From assembly GCA_023897205.1 (NCBI GenBank), contig JAHWDD010000001.1, positions 1,178,001-1,242,000 on the forward strand: a stretch of DNA of 64,000 nucleotides, written 5' to 3'. Positions 1-10,898 of the stretch are shown in pieces. The notes under the pieces were generated by a model. The model worked only from the letters and a program-made list of their open reading frames with translations, was not told where the DNA came from and ran no database searches. Numbering within the stretch: the first letter of the stretch is position 1; every line of letters begins with the position of its first letter. This DNA comes from Exophiala sp. HKRS030 (taxonomy: Eukaryota; Ascomycota; Eurotiomycetes; Chaetothyriales; Herpotrichiellaceae). The translations under genes were made by a program, and so were the position numbers.

Positions 1-1334
1 TCGCATTGAACCCTGAGACCTGGAATACCTGGCTGTCATCTCGAAGATTGTCAAGATCATGGCACTCCAGGCACGCAAATCTACTTAGAAGTACTGCTTC
101 ATGTGTCCGCTCAACGACTTCGGCCTGGAAATCTCTGAGAGCTTCCTCACGAGATTTGACTCCCCTCCGCCACTGATTGAGCTGATGCACGAGTGCAGCC
201 GCATCATACATTCCGTGGTTAGCTGCTTCACCACGATCTGTGTATCCAATTTTAGTGGATTGGTTGAGGAAAGAAATTGTTTGGAGACGGATAGACTTAC
301 ACATTGTCATGGTATGTGCTGCATCACCAAGCAGTGTCACTCTTCCCTCACTTAACGGCCACTCTTGGGTAGGCCAGTCTTCTAGCACGATCTCGAGAGC
401 ATGGGTGTCTTCAGGAATGTCAAGAATCGCCTGTCGGAGTAGTGGGAACATTCCACTCGACGCACAGGCAGCCTCTTTCGCCTTTGCTAGTTGCTCCTGT
501 GGTGTTTTGGGCGTTTGGCCGTGCCTCTCAGTCAGCCAGCTCATGTTGAATTGACCTTCGTAGTAGGGGTCCGCGGTTCCGGCGCTGTCATTGCTCTCGG
601 GCGTCGATAACATGGAGAAGAAGACGAAGTAGCCCGAGCCCGGATGGCAACCCTGCCACAACACTGGATGGATATCCCTGAAAGGCTGCATCTTCTCTGG
701 TGGGAGTCGCAGAGTCAAACCCATGAAAGCGACCGGCAAGGGATTCAGTCGTGATTTCTCCTCCCCTAACAGCTGGCGTTTTATCTTACTGTTCTTACCA
801 TCAACACCGAGCAACATGGAGCCTTCGACACAGTGGCCGTCAGCGAAATGGACAATTACTCCATCCTCTTTCAGCTCGAGAGACTTGAAAGATTTTCCCC
901 ATTGCACGGGAATATCTGTGCACAGCAGCTGGCGCAACTTCTGTCGATTGAGCCGGTAGTGATGTCCTGATGGCATGGCATATTTGTCTTTGCCAGTCTC
1001 AAGATCCAGGAATCTGTAGCGGTCATGGGCTGGTTGATTTGCCGTCAGGCCACTTTTCCATCAAATGCAATGAAGATGGCTCACCTCGATCACCTGCAGC
1101 AGGATCAACCTGAATGGAGGGAATGCTATCGTACAGCTCCTTAGGCAGGCATGCCTGTAACGACGGCAAGCTCCAGTGAACTGTTATACCCCATCCTGCC
1201 GGTCTCGCATTGAGCGAGGTGTCTCTATCGTATATCTCGAAGGGGAAGCCAGCTTTCTTCAGACCCTGTGCCAGTGTGAGCCCGACAAGACCGGCACCAA
1301 TCACAATGATGGGTTTTGAAGGAGTTGTCGCCAT
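1..1334 (-). CDS. FAD-dependent monooxygenase (salicylate hydroxylase/PHBH class), partial
   Basis: Flavoprotein aromatic-ring monooxygenase: an NAD(P)H-dependent hydroxylase that acts on aromatic or heteroaromatic substrates. Exons read on the minus strand are 1334-1085, 1029-301 and 237 to the left edge; introns 1030-1084 (55 nt) and 238-300 (63 nt) have GT-AG ends and restore frame. Visible motifs are the N-terminal dinucleotide fold VIGAGLVGL (about residues 9-17), a DG motif (GVDGKNSK) and the FAD-ribityl motif GDAAHTMTMYRGEAANHG, which is completed only across the second intron. The start is ATG at 1334; an upstream in-frame GTG is not used. The C-terminus lies beyond position 1. The gene is divergent from the Hod-like dioxygenase. 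Family assignment is firm; substrate is inferred only from context. Confidence 0.88.
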
Positions 1335-1445
1335 AATGTTAGGCAATATCAACTGATAAGCAACCACCCTTTACAGACCTGGGACAAGGCACTTGGGAAA
1401 AAAAACGAGACTCACATGAGCTTGTGACTATTTATTGGCTTACTC

Positions 1446-1454
1446 GATACGGTA
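1446..1454 (+). promoter_or_regulatory. GATACGGTA motif, copy 1
   Basis: First copy of a 9-mer found three times in the window, all upstream of genes of the left-hand cluster. It contains a CGG triplet of the kind read by Zn2Cys6 proteins. A binding role is inference. Confidence 0.4.
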
Positions 1455-1754
1455 GAATCAACATCTGTCCTTGTGACAAGACTGCCCAGTAATGAAAGGT
1501 CGCGATCCTTCGGCGGCATGGCAAGACGATGCCCAGACTGCGGGAAGCAACGAGTCGCCGACTTGACACCAAACTCGAGGCAAGAAGCCGACTAAACTGT
1601 ACCGAGTTCAGGGTTCCCGCCCGCTTCAACAGGCCAGTGCGCCACCTCCTGACAATCACTCATCGTCGGCCCGACACAAAAGTGTTGTGTAAGAGGACTA
1701 GGTACTTCTTAGGGTGCAGATAAATACGAATGATCGGATCATGATGAATACACT

Positions 1755-1763
1755 GATACGGTA
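1755..1763 (+). promoter_or_regulatory. GATACGGTA motif, copy 2
   Basis: Second copy, 62 bp upstream of the Hod-like start codon. It shares two further bases (GA) with copy 1, giving an 11-bp direct repeat 309 bp apart. Confidence 0.4.
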
Positions 1764-1825
1764 GATCCCCTCACCCCTTCAGCTTCATCACAAGGCGATC
1801 ACTAGTAGCCAGCAAGAAGTCAAAA

Positions 1826-2665
1826 ATGATGTTCACCAAAACCATCAACGGTGTCGAGATAGCCTACGATGAGTCTGGCTATTCATCCGGGCCGCCCATC
1901 GTGCTTCTCACCGGATGGGCGCACGATATGCGACTCTACGATGAAATGCTGCCGCTGCTTGTCCCGACACACCGCGTGATCCGGATGTGCTGGCGGGGCC
2001 ATGGACCAAGTCGCAACGATATGCCAGACTTTGGCGTCGAGGAACAGGTCCAGGACGTTATCGGCCTCCTCTCGGCATTGGAGGTTGACCAATTCTACCT
2101 GGTCTCTCACTCGCACGGTGGCTGGCCAGCTCTCGAACTTGCCGATCGACTGGGCAGAAATAAAGTCTTGTGCCTCCTGATGATCGACCAGATTATGACA
2201 CCACCTCCCCCGGCATTCGCAGAGGGCCTGCAGGCCATGCAGGGCAAGGAGACCTGGCTCGGAGCTCGCCGAGAGTTGTTTGAGCACTGGCTTGCCGGCA
2301 GCACGAACAAGGCCGTACACGACCATTTCTACTACAACATGGGCAGCTTCGGGTATCCGATGTGGGCGCTTTCGTGCCGGGTCATCGCCACGGCCTACAA
2401 GACACACGGGAGTCCAATGGATAGAATGAGCAAGATCGAGAACTCGCCGCCAATCCGGCATGTCTTTTCGCATCCACGCCAGAGCGCCGAGTATCGGTCG
2501 CTACATGAGAGCTTTGCGTCGAAACATGCCTTCTTCTCACATGCCGATCTGGAGGGAGAAACACACTTTCCCGATCTAGAGATTCCAGAGAAGGTGGTTG
2601 GGCAGATTGAGGATTTGATCCGGAGCGTCAGTGGTGGTGCGGTCAGGGTGAATGGCACCAGTTAG
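1826..2665 (+). CDS. Hod/Qdo-type cofactor-independent 2,4-dioxygenase (alpha/beta-hydrolase fold)
   Basis: Single-exon, 279-residue protein. Its sequence follows the bacterial 1H-3-hydroxy-4-oxoquinaldine 2,4-dioxygenase (Hod) pattern closely: GWAHDMRLY, WRGHGPS, DFGVEEQVQD, SHSHGGW, GSPMDRM, PPIRHVFS and GETHFPDLEIP. The expected triad is Ser96 (SHSHGG), Asp121 (MIDQ) and His247 (THFPD). Hod and Qdo cleave 3-hydroxy-4(1H)-quinolones with O2 and no metal or cofactor, releasing CO and an N-acylanthranilate; the related AqdC acts on alkylquinolone signals. The start is the first of two tandem ATGs (1826 or 1829). The divergent FAD monooxygenase could supply the 3-hydroxylated substrate. A plain hydrolase of the same fold is the main alternative. 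No targeting signal is evident. Confidence 0.8.
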   Translation: MMFTKTINGVEIAYDESGYSSGPPIVLLTGWAHDMRLYDEMLPLLVPTHRVIRMCWRGHGPSRNDMPDFGVEEQVQDVIGLLSALEVDQFYLVSHSHGGWPALELADRLGRNKVLCLLMIDQIMTPPPPAFAEGLQAMQGKETWLGARRELFEHWLAGSTNKAVHDHFYYNMGSFGYPMWALSCRVIATAYKTHGSPMDRMSKIENSPPIRHVFSHPRQSAEYRSLHESFASKHAFFSHADLEGETHFPDLEIPEKVVGQIEDLIRSVSGGAVRVNGTS

Positions 2666-3455
2666 TTGAGGAGATTCCAAAATGAAAGACCATTGATCCA
2701 GAGAGCATTGTCAGCCATTGTATCACAACTTGCCGATTCTACTGTACCCTGATCGTGGTCATAGATTATGAAATCCTTCTTTTTGGTTAATTAGTTCATG
2801 AGTGTAACCGGGGTTGTAATCCGGAAGCCACAGTACACGGCCCGTGTCTCCTTTCACCACATGATTGCTATTGTGTATATCTTCTTCCTGGCGGATGTTG
2901 CACGGAGAGTCTTCGTTGGGCCCTTGGATCAAAGACTGTACCCTGAGAGTTTCTGGTAGAATAGGAAGAGACGCTGACCGAAACCCCCGAATTTGTGGGC
3001 CCATCTCCATATTTTGCCTTATCAGCGGGAAATTGGGGTGCATGGCCCCTCCTTCTCCATCCCCATACCGTATCAAGGCTAGTGAACAGATAAGGGACAG
3101 TGAAAAGAGCCCTTATCAGCACCTATTGTACCTACAATAGGTATAGATTCAATAATAGCTCCAGGTATCCGTACTCCGTAACTTTTCTCCCTGATTATTG
3201 TATGTATGAGATTTAGGGTCCCTTGGCCTAGATTCGACCTTCATGACAATCCTCAAGTCGCCGATATGCTGTCTTACTAGCCCCAGCCTATGGCGGACAA
3301 ACAATTTGGTCCACCAACTTACAGGTCCGCTCTGCCTGTTCTCATACCAACATGTGTAGTTACTGTGTTGTGTGTGCGTGTGTGTATTATTATGTACCTA
3401 TATCAACACCTCTCGGCCCACGTGGTGTGACTGTCCTCTCCTTGTCAACACAGGG
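2666..3455. other. Intergenic region upstream of NCS1 transporter
   Basis: Holds the third GATACGGTA copy (minus strand, 3066-3074) and a TACTCCGTA motif at 3172-3180. A GT-rich stretch lies near 3370. The ORFs present lack family resemblance and are not called. Confidence 0.4.
3066..3074 (-). promoter_or_regulatory. GATACGGTA motif, copy 3
   Basis: Reads TACCGTATC on the plus strand, about 380 bp upstream of the NCS1 transporter start. It is the same 9-mer found twice in the adjoining divergent promoter. Confidence 0.35.
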
Positions 3456-4088
3456 ATGCCCTTGGAATACCTGATCCCCGGCTCAAACATCATGTCCATG
3501 TCCGGCTCGGTCACCACTCGCCACGCGACCAGCACCACCGAACACACTCCACAACACGACAAGATGGCCAACTGTGACGTTGAGTCCGCCATGGCACCAG
3601 AGTCCAAGCTCGAGTTGCGCCCGAGCATCGAAGTCCCTGAAGAAGGCACCATCATCGACAACTATGTCGCGCCTCAATCACTCAAGAGCTTCTTCAAGAG
3701 TTTGGCAACTGCTGGAGTCGAGCTGCGTGGGCTCGAGCCGGTCCCGCTCCAGGCGAGGACGCACACCAAGTACTACAACATCTTCACACTGTTTGGTGGC
3801 AGTTTCATTTCATTGTTGCCGTAAGTTTGAGCAGCTAGCGGTCTTTGTGGGAATGCTAGAAAGTACATACCTCTTTGCTGACACCGCTTTGTCGTGCAGA
3901 ATCTCGATCGGGACAACACCAACCTTGGTCTTTGGTCTGTCGTTCAGTCATGCAGCAGCCATGATTGTGGCTATGCAATTCATATTCATCATGCCTACGC
4001 TTTACATCCTTACCCTCGGTCCGCTACTTGGTATGAGACAGTCTGTCCAGTTTCGTTATGTCTTTGGGTACGTTAAACCAAACCCAAG

Positions 4089-4122
<34 letters not shown>

Positions 4123-5269
4123 CTCCTGCACGACTTGAGTTTGCTGACTCGTGTATTTCATGAACAGGAAATATCCAAATGTGTTCTTCTGTCTGATTGT
4201 CGTCGTTGAAATCGGCATCTTCGGCATCCTGGCTGCGGTTGGAGGCGCTGAATGTTTGACCGCAGTCAGACAAGGCACCCTTCCGATCGAAGGAGCCATC
4301 AGCATCATCATGGCTACTGCAATCCTTATCAGCTTCTTCGGGTACAGATGTCTCCACATGGTTTGCCAGTACATTTGGATTCCAAACACTATTTGCATCT
4401 TGGTCCTGGTCGGCTGTGCTGGTAAGGGCCTACACCACCAGGCAGTTCCAGTGTCGACTGGTAGCGCAGATCCATACCTATCGACCCTGGCAATCTGTGC
4501 GGCCAATATGGCTACCTGGGGCACCATCGTCGGCGACTATTCATGCTATATGCCTCCCACGGCTCCAAGAAAGCGATTGGCGCTGTACTGTTTCCTAGGC
4601 CTCTACGTCCCTTTCACCTTGATGATGTTGTTTGGTGCTGCCATTGGTGGTGCAATCCCTGCCAATGACACCTGGCTGGCGGCATATGGCACAGGCAGTT
4701 TCGGTGGAGTTTGTGCTGAAATACTAATCTCGCGAGTGGGAAACTTTGGCCGCTTTCTCCTGGTTCTGCTGGGGTTCTCCATCGTCACCACCTCAGCACG
4801 AGACATGTACAGTATTTCCATCTTCGTCGTTGGTATCGTTCCGTGGTTGCACAGAGTTCCACGCGTCCTTCTATTGTTCTTGGTTGCTGGGGCCATGATT
4901 GGAATTGGTATTGCAGCTTCCCGCTCCTTCTTGCCCAGTCTCAGCGCACTGGTCAGCATTGCGGGCTATATCACTGGTCCAACAATCAGTGTCTTTCTGG
5001 TCGAGTGGTTTTTGTTCCGGAAAAGCAATCCCGCCAGTATGGATCCGGCAATCTGGAACAACCGCAAAGCCTTGCCATCTGGAATCTCGGCACTAGTTGC
5101 GTGTACTGTGCCATGGGCGTTGATTGTTCTCTCCATGTCAACAACATGGTACGTGGGACCCATAGCCAAGCAAGCTGGGGATTTGGCATATTTGCTCGGC
5201 GCGGCATCGTCGATCCTGATATATATTCCCTTGCGAGCAATGGAGGTCAAATACCGAGGCCGGTTGTGA
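3456..5269 (+). CDS. NCS1-family permease (cytosine/purine/allantoin type)
   Basis: Predicted plasma-membrane symporter of the nucleobase-cation-symporter-1 family, which imports small N-containing ring compounds. Exons are 3456-3820, 3900-4067 and 4168-5269, giving 544 residues; introns 3821-3899 and 4068-4167 begin GTAAGT and GTACGT and end in AG. A hydrophilic N-terminus leads into TM1 (FTLFGGSFISLLPISIGTT, crossing intron 1), then about 11-12 hydrophobic segments, including the GTIVGDYSCYMPP region typical of fungal Fcy-like carriers. Later in-frame ATGs (3492, 3564) are possible starts; 3564 has a good context (AAGATGGCC). Intron 2 carries a 14-unit AG microsatellite. The position beside the oxygenase pair suggests uptake of the same N-heterocycle; this is inference. 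The gene converges on the regulator 86 bp downstream. Confidence 0.85.
4091..4119. repeat. (AG)14 microsatellite inside intron 2 of the NCS1 gene
   Basis: An uninterrupted AG dinucleotide run lies in the 100-nt intron 4068-4167, about 50 nt before the acceptor. Confidence 0.95.
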
Positions 5270-5355
5270 TCCATCATGGCGGCAACGAGGACCGAATGAG
5301 ATGTCTAATTTTGAGATAGTTGAAATGAATGTTGCCTTGAAATCGTCAATACATC

Positions 5356-7515
5356 TCATACGAGCCATTGATCGAACTCTGTGACATCCTCAAGCAAGCT
5401 ATTCCAAGGGAGCATGAAAGGGATCGGCGAGAAAGTCCCGTCCATTCCAGTGTCGAATCGCAAGTGATCGCGTTGGTCAGAATGCGTGTCCTGTAAATTT
5501 GCGCTTGGATCTGTGCTCCTACTAGGGTTGACAATATGCTGAAGATCCGGAGGCAATGAAGCAAGCCCTAGTACGTCATCTTCCGTCCCTGAATGATTGG
5601 CAAGATCCGATGACCGATAGACCTTATCATGTAGACCATGTTCTGAAGACGATAGTGCTGGCGGCTCAGTGTTCTTTAGAAGCACATCGAGGAGGTAGCG
5701 TGTCCATACAACAAATGGCCACCTATCCTGCAACTGATCCAAGACGAGCATTGCCAGTCGAGCTCGGCTCTCTGCTACCAGGCGGATGTTACCAGATTCC
5801 TTCCGCAGAAAGATGATATGGACGAGTATCGAACAAAAGATTGCCGGAAACGCGACATACGGGAGTCGAGCCACTAAGACCGAAGGGCTCGACAATAGAT
5901 CTTCCAGTAAACGGCAGATGGAACCTGCAGACTTGAAATATGATTGCATTCCTGTAGAAGCTGGGACGTTCATGTCGGACAGCAACATTCGCTCGACTAC
6001 AATTGAGTAGTCAAGACAGATCAGGTTAAGTAAAGCAGGATAGAAGCCTCGCTCGGCGGTCAGGGAACCGACGGTGTCAGTTTTGCTAGTGGATAGTGTT
6101 TTAGAAAAGTCCTTGAGTGCCACCCAAGCCTCACTTTTCATCTCCGGGCTTGAAGCTGCAGAGTATTTTCCGATCAGACATTTGTCGACCAGAATTGCAA
6201 GTTGACAATACTGAATTAGGAAGACGTCGGACTCCTCATTTTTTGTGTTGGTAGACTCCGATGCCTCCATGTCACCAGGAAGAAGAGCCTGAACATCGGT
6301 GTACTGTGAATGAATATGTGGTGGGCGACCAAAGACAGCGGCATGGTGAATGTCATTGATAAACAGCACCCACCAAATTCTACGCCAGAGCTTCTGTCGC
6401 TTATCGCTAAGAATCTGGTAAGATTTCCTAACCGCCTGAATGAGCGGATGCAGGTTACAAGAGTCAGTGGTACTTACGCTCTGTGCATTCCAAGTGCCTG
6501 CGCCAGGTTGGAGCCCACCCCCAACCAGTACCAGGTGTCCTTCTGCTCCATTGGACCTTGCCACCAGTTCATCAATAAGATGCATGCTTGAATGTTAGCT
6601 ATACCATCAGTCTCGTAATTGCTGTCGTGGAGGGCCTTGGCACGATGATAGAATGTCGAGCAAGTAAGATAGCGAGAGTCGTATCCGAGTCTTCTAGTCA
6701 GTTCTTCAGGACAGTGGATAGCTGAGACACAGAACAACGCATTTAGTACTAGCGGTGATATTTGACCCCGTTCGTACGCGGCGGAGAACTCTACTCTGTC
6801 GAAAATTGGAAAGAAGGGGTATACATGTTCGAAGAAGACCTTGATAAGTCCGTCAATGAGCGAGGATTCAGGGAAATTCAAGGCGCCAATGCGTCGCAAG
6901 TGCTCTTCATCCGTTGTCCGAAGAGCTGCAAGCTTGAGCTGAGTTGACGTGGAAAGTCGATCCATAAGACTTTGTTGCAAATGATCGCCCCAGAGTTTAC
7001 TACGTCCAAGGTTTTTGAAGGGATCGCCAACCTCGTGAATGAGATACTTCATGTTGCCAGAGTCTCCCATGTAGACGACGCGTTCGCCACTCCCTGAACT
7101 GCGGTCGAACACCAGGTCTGGGAGGGATGGACTAGCATAGCGATTCGCTTCTGATCCTTGGCCCGGTGATCGTGTGTGGCTTGATGCATCCGGTGAAAAT
7201 GACAAGGCCGGATCCCGAGACTCAGACCCATCAGTTGCGCCCTGTTTCGGCTGCGTTCTAGTTGTTCTCCTTTGATACCTAGATTGTGCGGGATCAGCAC
7301 CTAGCTCGTGGGTCAGAGGAAAGGCGGTAGAAGGAATCGTACTTTCCGCGCTTCGACTCGATCAATTCGCATTCAAGGTTGAGAAGCCGACAATTGGTAC
7401 ATGTTTTCTCTGACAATGGTCGATGGCATCTCACACGCCTCGCATTGCAGGTCTTGCACGCGACTTTGGTGCGAGAACCCTGCTGACCTGCACCGGCATT
7501 TCGATGTGCAGACAT
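5356..7515 (-). CDS. Zn2Cys6 fungal transcription factor
   Basis: Nuclear DNA-binding regulator, 681 residues from exons 7515-7343, 7278-6478 and 6427-5356 (minus strand; introns 7279-7342 and 6428-6477, both GT-AG). The zinc cluster near residues 20-48 has spacing Cx2Cx6Cx8Cx2Cx6C (CKTCNARRVRC, then CTNCRLLNLEC). The middle matches the fungal-specific TF regulatory domain: FFEHVYPFFPIFDRVEF, the LGMHRAKSYQILSDKRQ junction across intron 2, and the RRIWWVLFINDIH and GRPPHI motifs. It is the only regulator next to the monooxygenase, dioxygenase and permease and is the natural candidate to control them. Target genes are not shown by sequence. Confidence 0.88.
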
Positions 7516-7950
7516 GACTGTGTTTTACTACATGAACCTAGGCAGACAGTTGCTACACTCCAGGCAGGTGGTTTGAGACATGATACAGGAAGAATGCCCA
7601 AGAAGATAGCCCAGGAGGACTGGGAGGAGGGAAGAGGGAACATAATGCCAAGGAAAGCTTATCGAGTCTCAGCCTCGTGAGCCTCGCTTACATATATAAC
7701 TAGATAGACACCCTAGTCACCTTGGCATCTGGGGCCTGCGACCTGCGCTCGCCAACTCCGCTACAGGCGCAAGTCACAGTGAATTGCGCAGGTACGACTG
7801 GCTTTCCACCCTGCCACGTATATTTCACAGATGAGAGATGAGTGCCATTGAAGAGTAAGTCAACACACTCTCCATCTTCCAATACTCACAGCAGCAACAT
7901 TCTGTCCACATCTAACTCATTAAAATCTGCCGAATTGCTGGACTTACACT
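7516..7950. promoter_or_regulatory. Divergent intergenic region
   Basis: A 435-bp spacer between the regulator and the RGG-rich protein. No copy of GATACGGTA was found here and no gene is seen. Confidence 0.35.
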
Positions 7951-8457
7951 ATGACTAAATTCAGGAATCGAGGAGGCGGCCGCAGAGGAGGACTAGACCC
8001 CCGGGGCGCCAATCAGCAGCGCCAATCTGGCGGCTCTCGAGATGGCACTCCTGGCGCTTCACAAGGCAGAAGAGGCGGAAGAGGGGGATCGTCTGTGAAC
8101 AGAAGCGCCGGCAGCATGCAGAATGGCTCCGTGTCCCACACCGCCAGCACCCCAACCGACGATCACAACCCGATGAATGGTTACAACTCTGGTGCCGTCG
8201 AGGCGACGTTAAGGCAGGGCTACGACGCGAAGGCGCTCTTATACAAACCGGATGCCAAGGCACCAGCTACCAAACCAGAAAGCCCGTGGGGTGCAAAACG
8301 TAAGTGCAATTGTTGTTGCTTCCTTCATATGTCGATGAGAACTGACGTATATCGTCACGAAGCGGGAGCCATGGCAGGTGGTAAGGACTTCTGGCTCGAG
8401 CTCCGAAAGCAAATCGCGGTTTTGCAACAGTCCGGCGGTACCAGTCGAGGTGGTTGA
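7951..8457 (+). CDS. Small RGG/Gly-Arg-rich protein of unknown function
   Basis: Exons 7951-8299 and 8363-8457 give 147 residues; the 63-nt intron (8300-8362) starts GTAAGT and ends AG. The N-terminal half is low complexity with RGG and RRGG clusters (GGGRRGGLDPRG, RRGGRGGSS), as in RNA-binding proteins. The C-terminus has a compact segment, MAGGKDFWLELRKQIAVLQQ, which looks like the conserved part of the protein. I do not recognise a named family. The intron is a multiple of three without a stop, so retention would insert 21 residues. Function unknown; an RNA-associated role would be a guess from composition. Confidence 0.7.
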   Translation: MTKFRNRGGGRRGGLDPRGANQQRQSGGSRDGTPGASQGRRGGRGGSSVNRSAGSMQNGSVSHTASTPTDDHNPMNGYNSGAVEATLRQGYDAKALLYKPDAKAPATKPESPWGAKRKCNCCCFLHMSMRTDVYRHEAGAMAGGKDFWLELRKQIAVLQQSGGTSRGG

Positions 8458-9220
8458 AAATAACAACAACATTCAAAGGGGGTGGGCGAGAGCTCCATTC
8501 TCTCTTCAGCGGCATTTTATGTAAGGCGTTCACCTTGGTTTCCACGAGATACCCACTGGGTTGGCGCGCATTTCAGCATGCAGGAGGTCAAAATTGTACA
8601 CCTGAGTACGAGGTGCATCACGACAGTGGTTCGGGAAATATGTTGCGTTTTCATAATTGCTGATTCCAGGATATGCCAAGTCATCAGCATATCACTCACC
8701 ACGGCATTGGCGAGGTCTATGCGATTGGGTACCTATGTGCGGCAGACTATCATAGCATTGGCGGGGCTCGAATTGGCGACAGTCGCGTGTTCGATATGAG
8801 AAATGCTAGTACCTGGATCATTCGTGGTTCTTTCTTTGCTGCTCCTTTTTCATATGATATAATGGCACGAGGGACGGGAAACAAAAGGTCTACCACACAG
8901 AAGAGGTCCTGTAATAGTGGATTGCAGTCGAATTCAACGATCGTTGAGGAATGGAACGACATAAAACCAATTGGGTGGCATGCAAATCGTAACATTGAGC
9001 ATAGCTGCCTCATCTATTGATTTTTCGAGTCATTGACCTTGCAACTCTCCAGCTACGGCTAATCGCCCACGATGGGGTCTGCGCAGTCTGGACGTATGAG
9101 AACTACTCTTCTTCTTCTGAACCTCCCCAGTCCTCATGCTCCTTTTAAAACCGCAAAGCCTGTCGACGCATGCTCACGCAGACACATCTTTTACTTATCC
9201 CATCACTTTGAACGACGCGT
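8458..9220. other. Intergenic region between convergent 3' ends
   Basis: Lies between the RGG-rich gene and the S13 gene, which converge. Several ORFs in different frames overlap here, with no recognisable protein. Confidence 0.4.
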
Positions 9221-10018
9221 TTATGCCACAAGGGTGCTTGCGGTGGCGCTCTCGTACTTCCAGTTGGGTTGCAAGACACCGACGGTCTTGTAGTATCTGC
9301 TCAGGCGGTGGATTCTGGATTCGATGAGAATGAGACGGAACTTGGAGTCCTTGTCCTTGCGGTTGCGCTCGAGGTGCTTGCGGACAGCGACGGCCTGATG
9401 AACAGAAGTCAGTCACCATGTACAGAGCCTCCGGGTCAACATGTGGAAATTTCGCATACCTTCTTGATCAACATGTAGAGATCTTCTGGAACTTCGGGGG
9501 CAAGACCTATTTGTCACTCTGTCAGTCTCAGGAGACCAAAATTCAGAGGCTCTGGTGTGTGCCAATTTCACCTGGCAGAGAAAAAAAAGCATGTCGGGAA
9601 TTTTGATTTTGTTTCCGAGCCAAAAATTTGACCATGAAATTGTTCTTCCTCTTCTTCTTTTTCGGATTTTTCTCTTTCAAGGAGGCACGAGTTGAGGTTT
9701 GCGCATACCGTTAGACTTGAGGATTCTTAGGATCTTGTTACCTGTGTCGCGAAACCGTTAGCCCCAGCTGTTCCCATAAAACCCCAAGCACCTGAGGGGC
9801 GATGATGATTCCTTACCGGTGACGACCTTGACTTGGGCAACACCATGGCTGTCTCGGAGGACGACGCCAATCTGCGAAGGAGTGGCACCCTTTCTGGCGA
9901 GTTTGCAGATGTTCTCGACCACGGTCTCGGGGGTGCTCTTGAACCAGGTGGGCACCGATCGTGAGTATGGGATGGCCGAGGCGCTGATACCCTTTCCTTT
10001 GCTGTGAAGACGACCCAT
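9221..10018 (-). CDS. RPS13: 40S ribosomal protein S13 (uS15)
   Basis: Cytosolic small-subunit ribosomal protein, 151 residues, the exact length usual for eukaryotic S13. Exons on the minus strand are 10018-9817, 9741-9709 (33 nt), 9506-9460 (47 nt) and 9394-9221. All three introns are GT-AG and the phases close. The N-terminus begins [20 protein letters not shown]. The uS15 core follows across the short exons ([27 protein letters not shown]), and the last exon has [20 protein letters not shown], ending in STLVA. The start codon lies in a GTCGTCTTC-rich context typical of highly expressed genes. Identification is essentially certain. Confidence 0.97.
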
Positions 10019-10898
10019 GGTTGCTGTTGTCGATTGTCGAGAATCTGTTCGTCGTTGCGATCAATTCTCCGCAGGTGCTTTGAAAAGAAGTTCGAAAAGG
10101 TGTGACTTGTGCCGAATGCCAAGAACGGTGGTCTTGGCAGTCCAACCCCGAAACACGGGAACTTTTTCAGACTTGCACCCTAAGACTTCTTCAAGATTAT
10201 CTTGTTGTGAAGGACTTCTTCACATGAGCACGAAAATGAATTGTGCCATGATAGATCTTCAGTCTTACATGCGACATTAACATGCCTAGCAAGCTTCACT
10301 TTACAATTCTCGGCAGCTGTCTCCCGCGCAACACTTCTTCAGACCTGATACCGGTATGTATGCTTTGCCTTGTCACGATTCTCTCCCTTTCCTTCTGTAT
10401 TTTTTTTCATGATGACAAACAACACAAAATATTCAATATTTCTGGTACCTCTTATGTCAGAAGATACTGGTTGCATAACTGGTCTTCTTCGATGATCTAA
10501 ATGGACTTCTGATTTGTTTATACCTACCTGAAGCCGTTGCACAGTTACGAGCGTCTGCACCGAGTTTCTATGCTAACTTTTGCACGACACAGGCTGGTTT
10601 GATCAACGATATTATCATTTTGATTTTGGTTTGTAGCCTCGCGACATAGAAAACATGTTTCTGAGAAAGCAGCCTCCCTCTCGCATACCTCGTGCAAGCC
10701 ACAAGATCTTCTTTTTTTGTGTTTTCCGGGCATCTTCTTAGCTTCATGCCAGTAGCAGCTTCAGTTCTGAACCGTACAGTATTGCGAATCCGTCCAGCCA
10801 CCCAGGGGTATCGATGTTGGATTTCTTCCCTACCAATCATTTTGCAAATCACCAAACGCCGTCGCTATATGTCCGTACAAAGTATGCGTTACATGTTC
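10019..10898. other. Intergenic region, promoter side of S13 gene
   Basis: Contains the S13 promoter and the 3' flank of the Sdc1-like gene. No recognisable gene or repeat is seen. Confidence 0.4.

Larger units (their letters stand above)
1335..1825. promoter_or_regulatory. Divergent promoter between monooxygenase and Hod-like dioxygenase
   Basis: This 491-bp spacer separates two divergent start codons, so both genes probably share regulatory DNA. It contains two direct copies of GATACGGTAGA (from 1446 and from 1755), one close to each gene. No convincing ORF with an ATG start is seen here. Confidence 0.55.

Noticed and set aside
1085..1367. Longer N-terminus for the FAD monooxygenase
   Set aside because: The extended reading starts at GTG (1367); the ATG at 1334 puts the dinucleotide-binding motif at its usual distance from the N-terminus.
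1883..2473. 196-codon ORF antisense to the dioxygenase
   Set aside because: It is a shadow frame of a coding exon with clear family conservation on the other strand.
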